Shown here: positions 19,901 to 27,321 of the stretch, one piece after another
How positions within the stretch are numbered: the first letter of the stretch is position 1
Layout of the letters: each line of letters starts with the position of its first letter
Assembly (NCBI RefSeq): GCF_000026365.1
Contig: NC_012990.1
Coordinates: forward strand, 186,001 to 250,000
Source: Zygosaccharomyces rouxii
Lineage: Eukaryota > Ascomycota > Saccharomycetes > Saccharomycetales > Saccharomycetaceae
Length of the DNA: 64,000 bases
Direction of reading: 5' to 3'
Notes under the pieces: generated by a model
Seen by the model: the letters and a program-made list of their open reading frames with translations, nothing else
Databases searched by the model: none
Told to the model about the DNA's origin: nothing
Translations under genes and position numbers: made by a program

Positions 19901-20237
19901 AGTTAAAGAGGAAATGCAGATGAAAACGACTGAAGTGGCTCCCAAAGCAGAAGTATCTCAAGATGATGATTTTGACATGCTCTTCGGTGAACCAGAAACA
20001 AATGTTACAGGAGTAGATAAAGAAAACCAATCCACAAATGTTGAGTCGAAGCCTACAGAATCGAAATACAATTTGACTGCTACTCTTGAGCGTCATTCGT
20101 TTGGATTAATAATTCATGAAATGAAACAAGAATGTAATGAAGCTTTATCCACTGGGGATATTTCAAAAGATGTTTGTGATAAAATTACAAAATATCATGA
20201 AAAGTACGTCTATCTATTGAAAACCTGTGTTTTCTAA
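16977..20237 (+). CDS. NUT1: Mediator tail subunit Med5
   Basis: Nut1 (Med5) is a tail-module subunit of the RNA polymerase II Mediator. The 1086-residue protein (1132 in S. cerevisiae) is mostly helical with no enzymatic motif. The N-terminus MENENFYKLALRCADRQIAS resembles the yeast protein, and position between PEX14 and convergent INO80 matches YGL151W before YGL150C. An acidic-hydrophobic stretch, DDDFDMLFGEPE near 995-1006, looks like a short activation-type or interaction motif, followed by a Lys/Glu-rich linker and a conserved C-terminal helix (LIIHEMKQECNEAL). The function rests on homology and synteny. Confidence 0.9.
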   Translation: MENENFYKLALRCADRQIASGDFLNFYKEFYNEKFSAKMENEDTPNESKVLEVSNLLASECIRLLSFEKSLILANYVVEMVFVNYNSDLVHAFLPQLYYITNSNMLIHFFAQSSAFFSKLSDKLVMDQLNKDLSTYVIPSILNVDVTTIGNDLVVAICKFLLLMMNFINGNVVLSSDRSRDNLNALLNRLSKVNKLLHKKVQQQADAKLIFKNAKNNVFPLESAVQEFVSSPSITSPQFEPSPISNAKAQASGGATVSGAKYQDIKLVRYYKNIWLNNKIINWGPIDSDFLSRYASIATSAFQGVTYSPQSTDSILQDLIETSFTCFAQFVNNKQYHQLNSNFNLLERQWMVFICKHLPLLILENGSGNSHTVPQALESIDDKVVKAIRTYYSEKDDMKGRNEDLFDDYPSNNLDIRHEFIKNLVSLGLQSPTLLNDYLREDQMIDTRTLLTTDDLIVTNSQGVQELVKDFKHFLTNSLDSLEPEVLINDSNDNADGLQQIFHNFENIPPTKQREISNILIDILQHALENLEFDRIAKICSVLSFNFSHSLTTILSFSSPTKICEMLIKFVDVSWDKFVEPRCKELVESEYDTMNFFLSFSCSILLLIVIWQTYDFSLVDVVLQSSESNTENSFVISYISKLPEIPDVFLLDPKNSLDQEMRTKSHQVVQNWLRDLFVNGSISDDLLQSVDLKQLAVLVPFIFKQVLLTLEVGAIEDVSNLVGGLEYFLQPFMLIGLVKIVYWLEQYLYSLKSENLDEGLLEKLLTLLNSIFNPQALNEDSKLFHSSLLRLNAVRLLRVLRQFRSQSQSNYGIYSTESSGHPKLELLIERLLSALNVSPTYNLDPRVITTENIYSQKQVGYGRFLILNENPINKIMTNQINSFWNLHSSTYYNLDYLKEVINLVSPRVFLQDVLATLEYKLDTYGVAGTRNKIAAVESEHVMDYLFYFLVLYDVRSQVDAVSLLQVMDGNSESPIVKEEMQMKTTEVAPKAEVSQDDDFDMLFGEPETNVTGVDKENQSTNVESKPTESKYNLTATLERHSFGLIIHEMKQECNEALSTGDISKDVCDKITKYHEKYVYLLKTCVF

Positions 20238-20447
20238 TGGGTTATCATTACGAATATGTGTATCAATAATGAATAGATGAATAAAAATAAATAGAATAAA
20301 ACAAACTAAACGATGCTAAAATGTGAGTCTGTGCCTAAGTATTAGTATATTACAGTATTTACCTTCTTTGAAGTTGGAATGCTTCTTATTTTTTATTTTT
20401 TATTTTTCGAATTAATGATTAAGTGATGAGCTTCATGATGCAATTTT

Positions 20448-23400
20448 CTATTTGAATGTAACTGTTTCCTTATTATCTTCGCCCTCTATTCTCTTCACCT
20501 TTTTAGCTTGAGTCTTACCTTCCATGACAACTTGTTGAACGTGTTCCTTCTGTTTGGCTCTATCTCTCATTCTTTCCTCGATAGTATCACGAACAAGTAA
20601 TCTGTAGACAGTGACTTGTCTCGTTTGACCCAGTCTATGAGCTCTATCCATTGCTTGAGAATCAATGGTTGGATTCCAGTCAGAATCGTAAAAGATCACA
20701 GTGTCCGCGGCCGTTAGATTAATACCAAGACCACCAGCTCTGGTACTCAAAAGGAAGACGAATAGATCTGGAACAGTTTGCCAGTCATGAACCAAATCAC
20801 GACGATCTTCTAATTTAGAAGAACCATCGAGACGAATGTGTTTGTATTGTCTGTAAGTCAGATATTCTTCCATTAAATCCATCATCTTCGTCATTTGGAA
20901 ATAAATCAATACTCTATGGCCGTTGCGTTTCAAATCAACAAGTAACTCATCTAATTTTCTCAATTTAGCAGATTCAGTGATAAATCTATCCATAGAGGGC
21001 ATAGAAATTGGAGATGAAAAGTATTTGTTGAAAGCGGCTGGAAATTTACCGGTAATCGGGAAGTGGTCTACAGGAATCTTCTTTTCCACCTTCAAGTTAT
21101 ATTGAGTCTCCGGTGGAATTTCTGACAGTGCTTGTGAAATGGTAGGGTTAAATAATTCCTGTCCTCTTCTCTCATAGAGATGACGGCAACCAAGAACGTC
21201 AATAGATATTGGCGTAGAAGCAGCTCCGGGGCGGTAGCCAGGGTGCATACAATTGAAATATTGGTCATCGTAGATTTTATTTTGAATGTCCACTAATGAA
21301 CTCAACACACCATCTGTGGTAGTTCTTGATAGAGCAAGCAACCTTTCAGGCTTATCATATACATGTAGACCGCTCTTAAAGTTCTTTGGAGCACAGTTAC
21401 CATCATCGTAGATTTCTTGGATCAAAGGTTTGTTCGAATCTTCCTTATTAAATTCGAGTGCCCTCTGAACAATATCTTTACTTGCAATTTCTGAGAATTC
21501 ATTGGGTTTTAAACCCGTGAGTAATCTCAAATGTTCGATAAGATCTCTGTTTTTAACTGGATCAAGGACGTTCATGGTAACGTTCAAAAGCTTTTTACGT
21601 GCTGCAATATCGTTTTGGAAACTTGGTAGAACCACATCTTCGTAAATTAAGCGGGGCATTTGATAAGTAATTGGATTCTTTGTTGAATACATGACTTCAC
21701 TAATACCGCCTTCTCTTGCCATTGAAGCTATTTTACCGAAATCCACAAATCCAAATGGTGATGATACATCTGCTCTTTCGAAAAGATCTGGATGATTACA
21801 AACTTTCCGGAATTGCATGACGGTGTTGATTAAATTCTGATCCGATGAAGCATCATCCGAACCAGCGGCATTTTCAATAGCATCGTAATTAGTTGATATT
21901 TGGGATTTTAGAATTTGGTAAAGTTTAGCTTGTCTATGGGTTAAATCACACATGACATCCACTTCGATCTTATCACCCAATTCTGATTGAACGTTCTTCT
22001 TCACACGCCTTAACATGAAAGGTTTCAAGATCATGTGTAAACGTCTTAACTGTTGTTGGTTTAAGGTTGTATTGGCCTCGGCATGAGATTCAATATCTCT
22101 AGAAAACCATTCATTAAACTCATCGTGAGAATCGAACAACGAAGGCATGATGAAATGTAACAATGCCCACAATTCCTGCATGCTATTTTGAATTGGAGTA
22201 CCTGTCAAAAGCAATCTGTTACGACAGTGGAAACTCAAAAGATTTCTCCAACGTGAAGATTGTGAAGACTTAATAGCTTGAGCCTCATCTAAGATCATGT
22301 ATTGCCATTTCATTTTCTGTAAATAAGTAACATCTGAAACGACCATTTGATAAGAAGTAACCATAACGTGGAAGGGAGAATCTCTTGTATATCTGAAATT
22401 TTTCCTATCCCAAAATCTTCTTAAAACTTTACGATCATTACCATTCCCCCAATAAGGTAGGATGTTAAATTCAGGAACAAACTTGGAAATTTCATTAACC
22501 CAATTGTGTAAAGTGGAAGCAGGTGTGACGACTAAGAATGGCCCCCAAATATTATATTTTTCTGCCAAATGTGCTAATACAGAAATGGATTGAACGGTTT
22601 TACCCAACCCCATTTCGTCTGCTAATATACCATTGATACCTTGATCATACAAGTTAGCCAGCCAGTTTAAACCCTTTAACTGGTATTCCTTTAAAGTACA
22701 TGCTAACATTTGTGGTTGTTCGATGGTAATTTCACCCAATGAAGTAGGGTTTTGGAAATTTAATTCTTCACCATTAGATGAAGAATCATCGAATTCCTTT
22801 GTCTTTGCTCTAGTTTCTGCTAAAGCGTTGGATGCATTTTGAGCGGCTTTGATTCTTAGTTGTTCATCATCTTCATTATCGAAATCGATATTATGGAACT
22901 CAGTCTTATTGGCTTCAGTAGCGTCTAAGTCAACATGACCATGTTGGAAATGTTGATGCAGTTGTTGTTGCTGTTGCTGCTGTTGCTGCTGTTGTAGCTG
23001 CTGGTCAGCCATTGCACCTTCCAATTCATTGGTTTTAATTTTACGACCGATGAAATGTGAGTACAATTCTGTTTGGGTTAAAAGGAAATTTAATTTCTTT
23101 GCTTGTCTCTTATTTTCCCTAGCTTCATCCTCCTTTCTGGCCGATTCTAATGCTTCCTTTTCAGCTTTCTTCTTCAAATCACGTTCTTCACGTTCGTTCT
23201 TCTTCCAAAATGATGACATTTCTCTGATACCTCTTCTAGCTCTTGTTTGGAAATCTTTGACTTGTTTGAAATTTCTAAATTGCCATTTTCTTGCTTCTCT
23301 GGCACATAATGAGGAAGTCTTTTTAAAATTAGCAGTTCTAATCGATTGAATTTGTTGAACTAATCTTGCCATCTTTGCACAATCCTTACGAGCCATATCT

Positions 23401-24764
23401 TTCCAAATGGTGAAGAAAGTATTGTCGTAGTGACGTTGAATTGCTCTTGCCTCCTTTACAGTCATCTTTAATCCATAAGTTGGTAATCCATTCTTTGTTG
23501 GTGATGCAGTCGCAGAATCAATTTCATTGGCAGGTGTAACGTCTTGTGATCCATCCTTAGCTGTAATTTTTCTCTTTTTGCTACTAGGTGATCCAGTTGG
23601 CTCCTTTGCCTTATTCTTAGCTGCTTCCTCTTTGGCCTTGGCGGCTTCTGCAACTGCTGCAGCTCTTTTAGCTTCATTTATATGCCTTTTTAGCCTTCTC
23701 ACGTGATACTGTTTTAATGTAACTTTGACTGATAGTTTCGAATCCAATGGATTGTAATCGGTAACAATTGCATTGGTAAATCTTCTCTTCTTGACTTTGA
23801 CAACCTTGTTCTTGTTGCACATTTTAACCAGTTCTTTAACGATTTTTGATCTATCGCTATCCAACGTAACAGTTTTATCCTTTCTCGACGACGGCCTTGG
23901 TCTGTCGTCGTCTAACAAGAAATCTTTATCGTTTTCATCGTCCTCCAATGAAAATTGAACATCATGAGAATCCTCCTCTTGCTCTGGTTCTTGCGTTTCT
24001 TCCTCTGCTTCATCTGCTTCTGCACCTCCAGCCGCCGGCATATCTGTGCCCACATCGTCACCAACCGAGTCTGGCTCTTGATCTTGATCCTGCTCTTGAT
24101 CTTGATCGCCATCTTCTTCATTACCGCCATCTTCTTCCACTTCCTCATGTGTTTTGCCATTGACAAGCGGCGATGGTTGTTGCGATCCATCCGGCTCCTC
24201 TTGTTTAACTTCATATTTCTCTTCAACCGGCTGTTGCAAATGCTCAACCGTATCACCGCCATTCTCTACCACTTGATCATCCTCATCCACCTCCTGGATC
24301 TTTCTCTTCCTTGGAGCTCTTTTTGGCTTTTTTGGCTTCTCATCCTCTACAACATCGTCCATTTCACCAAGTAGTTTCAACTTGTTTTCCTTGTACTTGG
24401 CATATGTATCCCATTCAGCTTTCGTAGTTGCCATATCTTTGTACAAGGAATCCAAAGCAGCCCCTTTCCAATCTTTGGATTGGTTATTCCACTCTGACAC
24501 AAGCTCAAATTCCTGGTAATTGATAAATTTCCAGTCTTGATACTCATGCTCAAGGGCATCTCTTTGGCTAACGACTGAAAAATCTCGATTCAATCCCTGT
24601 AAGTATTTTTGTACTGGATCCATAATTCCGTTACCATTTACAATTGCAGTATTTCTACTACTTTCATCACCTGTCACCGGTGATACTACGGGTGCTGGTG
24701 GTGTTGACGTAGGTGTTGGTATCTGTTCACCTTCTTCTTTGTTAAGCAGCGCTGCCAACGACAT
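20448..24764 (-). CDS. INO80: INO80 chromatin-remodelling ATPase
   Basis: Ino80 is the Snf2-type motor of the INO80 complex, which slides and edits nucleosomes (H2A.Z) in transcription, replication and repair. The 1438-residue product has an acidic, Gln/Glu/Asp-rich N-terminal third, the DBINO domain (about 440-570, with MARKDCAKMARLVQQIQSIR) that binds Arp/actin modules, a polyQ run near 585-598, then the ATPase. Motif I is ADEMGLGKT with Lys722, motif II is DEAQ at 826-829, and the C-terminal helicase lobe has STRAGGLGINLTAADT and DRAHRLGQTRQVTVYRL. A large insertion between the lobes (about 960-1270) is typical of INO80. S. cerevisiae Ino80 is 1489 residues. It converges with NUT1. Confidence 0.96.
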   Translation of the reverse strand: MSLAALLNKEEGEQIPTPTSTPPAPVVSPVTGDESSRNTAIVNGNGIMDPVQKYLQGLNRDFSVVSQRDALEHEYQDWKFINYQEFELVSEWNNQSKDWKGAALDSLYKDMATTKAEWDTYAKYKENKLKLLGEMDDVVEDEKPKKPKRAPRKRKIQEVDEDDQVVENGGDTVEHLQQPVEEKYEVKQEEPDGSQQPSPLVNGKTHEEVEEDGGNEEDGDQDQEQDQDQEPDSVGDDVGTDMPAAGGAEADEAEEETQEPEQEEDSHDVQFSLEDDENDKDFLLDDDRPRPSSRKDKTVTLDSDRSKIVKELVKMCNKNKVVKVKKRRFTNAIVTDYNPLDSKLSVKVTLKQYHVRRLKRHINEAKRAAAVAEAAKAKEEAAKNKAKEPTGSPSSKKRKITAKDGSQDVTPANEIDSATASPTKNGLPTYGLKMTVKEARAIQRHYDNTFFTIWKDMARKDCAKMARLVQQIQSIRTANFKKTSSLCAREARKWQFRNFKQVKDFQTRARRGIREMSSFWKKNEREERDLKKKAEKEALESARKEDEARENKRQAKKLNFLLTQTELYSHFIGRKIKTNELEGAMADQQLQQQQQQQQQQQLHQHFQHGHVDLDATEANKTEFHNIDFDNEDDEQLRIKAAQNASNALAETRAKTKEFDDSSSNGEELNFQNPTSLGEITIEQPQMLACTLKEYQLKGLNWLANLYDQGINGILADEMGLGKTVQSISVLAHLAEKYNIWGPFLVVTPASTLHNWVNEISKFVPEFNILPYWGNGNDRKVLRRFWDRKNFRYTRDSPFHVMVTSYQMVVSDVTYLQKMKWQYMILDEAQAIKSSQSSRWRNLLSFHCRNRLLLTGTPIQNSMQELWALLHFIMPSLFDSHDEFNEWFSRDIESHAEANTTLNQQQLRRLHMILKPFMLRRVKKNVQSELGDKIEVDVMCDLTHRQAKLYQILKSQISTNYDAIENAAGSDDASSDQNLINTVMQFRKVCNHPDLFERADVSSPFGFVDFGKIASMAREGGISEVMYSTKNPITYQMPRLIYEDVVLPSFQNDIAARKKLLNVTMNVLDPVKNRDLIEHLRLLTGLKPNEFSEIASKDIVQRALEFNKEDSNKPLIQEIYDDGNCAPKNFKSGLHVYDKPERLLALSRTTTDGVLSSLVDIQNKIYDDQYFNCMHPGYRPGAASTPISIDVLGCRHLYERRGQELFNPTISQALSEIPPETQYNLKVEKKIPVDHFPITGKFPAAFNKYFSSPISMPSMDRFITESAKLRKLDELLVDLKRNGHRVLIYFQMTKMMDLMEEYLTYRQYKHIRLDGSSKLEDRRDLVHDWQTVPDLFVFLLSTRAGGLGINLTAADTVIFYDSDWNPTIDSQAMDRAHRLGQTRQVTVYRLLVRDTIEERMRDRAKQKEHVQQVVMEGKTQAKKVKRIEGEDNKETVTFK

Positions 24765-25595
24765 TGGCTTTACGAGTCTCTCTAGGATCCTACTTATTAA
24801 TACGCTATAGATCTAGTTTATAGGAGAAGTGAAGTAAAGTTGTCTTAGTTTATACCACAAGACGTTTAGTGCCTCCATGTTCACCCATGGGACGGCCAAT
24901 CACACATCTAACGGTCGCCCGTAAAAGAAAAAAGACTTGGGAAAGGGCAAACAATTTTAATTGTTGTTGTATTGTGATCAAGTAAAGTTGTCTGGTGACA
25001 GTTATTTAGGCAAGTAGATAGAAATGGTTATGATACTGTCTCCATAGAGAGACAGCTCTTGTGATTCTTGTACTCTATATATGTACTACTATACTTATAA
25101 TATGCCAAAGTTTTCACCTCTTGAAGATCTTTCTGCACCAAAAAGCCAAGTGTTCGGATTTGTTTCGCAAGCGTTTCTCAAACCCAGTTTGTTCTCAAAT
25201 GCCTAAATGTGAATTGGAATTCGCGGCGGCCAACGGAGCGAAAAGGAAGATCGAGAAAAATTGGAAGGGATGGAAGAAAAAGGAGTTGGAAAGTGTGCAT
25301 ACAAGGAAGAGGTTCGGCGGGATTGTACACTACAGTAAACTATGAGTGGTAAGAAACACATCTGTGGTGGAAACTATGTGATTTGGACACGTTTTGGGTA
25401 TATGATCTGTAATCATGTGACTCGTATAGTGTGATGGCGGCTATTTCTAGTTCACGTGATGGTGTACGGGTGCGATTTACAGCTCGAAAATGAAAAATTC
25501 GAGTCATCACCGCTGTAAAGAAGAGGAAGAATAAGCCAACAGTAACTTATCTGGAACAATAGCACAAGAGAAGAGTAGTAGATCCCTGCCTCAGC
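24765..25595 (+). promoter_or_regulatory. INO80-ARO2 divergent promoter region with Gcn4-type sites
   Basis: This 831-bp interval has no convincing gene. On the ARO2 side it carries TGACTC at 25418-25423, GAGTCA at 25501-25506 (Gcn4 half-consensus in both orientations), TGGCGGCTA at 25435-25443 (one base off the URS1 core) and CACGTG at 25453-25458. Gcn4 control of ARO2 is known in S. cerevisiae. A 94-codon frame at 25061-25345 lacks an ATG start and is treated as chance. Confidence 0.5.
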
Positions 25596-26726
25596 ATGTC
25601 GACATTTGGTCATATTTTCCGTGTAACCACCTATGGTGAATCTCACTGTAGGTCCGTGGGATGTATAGTTGACGGTGTGCCTCCTGGTATGTCCCTTACC
25701 GACAAAGATATTCAACCTCAGCTATCAAGAAGAAGACCTGGTCAATCAAAATTGTCAACACCTAGAAATGAGAAGGACAAGGTTGAAATCCAAGCAGGTA
25801 TTGAATTTAATAAGACTTTGGGTACACCTATTGCGATGTTAATTAGAAATGAAGATCAAAGGCCTCATGATTACTCAGACATGGATAACTATCCAAGACC
25901 ATCTCATGCTGATTATACGTACATGGAGAAATATGGTCTCAAGGCATCATCAGGTGGTGGTCGTGCGTCTGCAAGAGAAACTATTGGTCGTGTTGCAGCA
26001 GGTGCTATTGCTGAGAAGTTTTTATCACAGGTTTCCAACGTTGAGATCGTTGGATTTGTTTCACAGATTGGATCTGTTAAAATGAACCGTGATACTTTTG
26101 ATCCACATTTCCACCACTTGCTCAACACCATCACTAGAGAAAAAGTGGATTCTGCAGGTTTTATCAGATGTCCTGATGCGGCTATCGCAGCTGAAATGGT
26201 TAAAGAAATTGAAAAATATAGAGGTCAAAAGGATTCTATCGGTGGTGTTGTTACTTGTGTGATTAGAAATTTACCTGCTGGTATTGGTGAACCTTGTTTC
26301 GATAAAGTGGAAGCATTGTTAGCACATGCAATGTTATCAATTCCTGCATCTAAAGGTTTTGAAATTGGTTCTGGTTTTTCAGGTGTTTCCAAGCCAGGTT
26401 CTCAACATAACGATTTATTTGTGTTCGATGAGGAGACTCAAAAACTAAGAACAAAGACTAACAACTCCGGTGGTGTCCAAGGGGGTATTACCAACGGTGA
26501 AAACGTCTATTTCTCTGTGGCGTTCAAGTCTGTGGCTACTATCGCTCAAGAACAAGAGACTGCTACTTATGATGGTAAAGCTGGTGTCTTAGCTGCCAAG
26601 GGTAGACATGATCCTGCAGTGACCCCAAGAGCTATCCCAATTGTAGAATCTATGGCAGCTTTAGTGCTAGCAGATTCCTTGTTGATCCAAAAATCCAGAG
26701 ATTTTGCAAGAAGTGTAACTCATTAA
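25596..26726 (+). CDS. ARO2: Chorismate synthase
   Basis: Aro2 converts EPSP to chorismate, the last common step to Phe, Tyr and Trp; the fungal enzyme is bifunctional, reducing its own FMN. The 376-residue product equals the yeast length. All three family signatures are visible: GESHCRSVGCIVDGVPPG at 14-31, GGRASARETIGRVAAGAI at 121-138, and GRHDPAVTPRAIPIVESMA near 337. The codon bias is fairly strong, consistent with good expression. The 3' neighbour is CYK3, reflecting the interleaved chromosome VII and IV order. Confidence 0.97.
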   Translation: MSTFGHIFRVTTYGESHCRSVGCIVDGVPPGMSLTDKDIQPQLSRRRPGQSKLSTPRNEKDKVEIQAGIEFNKTLGTPIAMLIRNEDQRPHDYSDMDNYPRPSHADYTYMEKYGLKASSGGGRASARETIGRVAAGAIAEKFLSQVSNVEIVGFVSQIGSVKMNRDTFDPHFHHLLNTITREKVDSAGFIRCPDAAIAAEMVKEIEKYRGQKDSIGGVVTCVIRNLPAGIGEPCFDKVEALLAHAMLSIPASKGFEIGSGFSGVSKPGSQHNDLFVFDEETQKLRTKTNNSGGVQGGITNGENVYFSVAFKSVATIAQEQETATYDGKAGVLAAKGRHDPAVTPRAIPIVESMAALVLADSLLIQKSRDFARSVTH

Positions 26727-27321
26727 GTATTCTTTGTTTTATTTAGGCTCCTGTAACACAGTCTACAAATACGTAAGAGCAATAGTACTCCCTTTCAATA
26801 GAACTTCATCACTTAGCCTATCCCTTGATCGTGATAATTGCATTATTATTATTATTTTTCTGTTCCTTCCTTTTTCAATCAACATTTTGCCAAGCGAATC
26901 TTTTTCGGCTTTACCCTAATGAACTATTCCAAATGGCTGGGTTAAACAGATCAATGTACATAATGTTTGCCAGCGAAACTTAACTAGTTTGTTACAATCA
27001 TTAATGGTAATTGGCGTTAAATTCCTGGTTTTCGTCCTCAGGGTTCTCTAAAATTAGACGTAGGTATATATATATTTGCAAAGCCGTCAAGAGGTTCGAG
27101 CAGGTTGAGAATATAGAAAAAAGTCTCAAGATATTTGATTGAGCGCTTCGTGTGGTGCTGGAGAGAAACTGAAGTCCTAGCATTAGGTTATCGGGAACCT
27201 TTTACTCTCGTTTTCCTTGCATTACTTATTTTAATTTGATTCGATTTCATCTCATTTGGAATCTAATTCTGAATATTGATACTCTACGTGAAATTGCATT
27301 AATTCAAGTACTTTGGTCTTT
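26727..27321. other. ARO2-CYK3 intergenic region, no gene seen
   Basis: This 595-bp AT-rich stretch holds the end of ARO2 and the promoter of CYK3. Frames in it start only with non-ATG codons and are short. I see no RNA gene. A TATATATATTT-like element near 27065-27076 is too far from CYK3 (about 250 bp) to be decisive. Confidence 0.45.

Noticed and set aside
23897..24374. Plus-strand Leu/His/Phe-rich frames opposite INO80
   Set aside because: They are complements of the Glu/Asp/Gln/Lys-rich N-terminus of Ino80, which naturally gives long open antisense frames.
25199..25345. Small plus-strand frame with ATG in the INO80-ARO2 interval (48 codons, Lys-rich)
   Set aside because: Short, no recognisable motif, and located in a promoter region; S. 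cerevisiae has only a dubious ORF (YGL149W) there.
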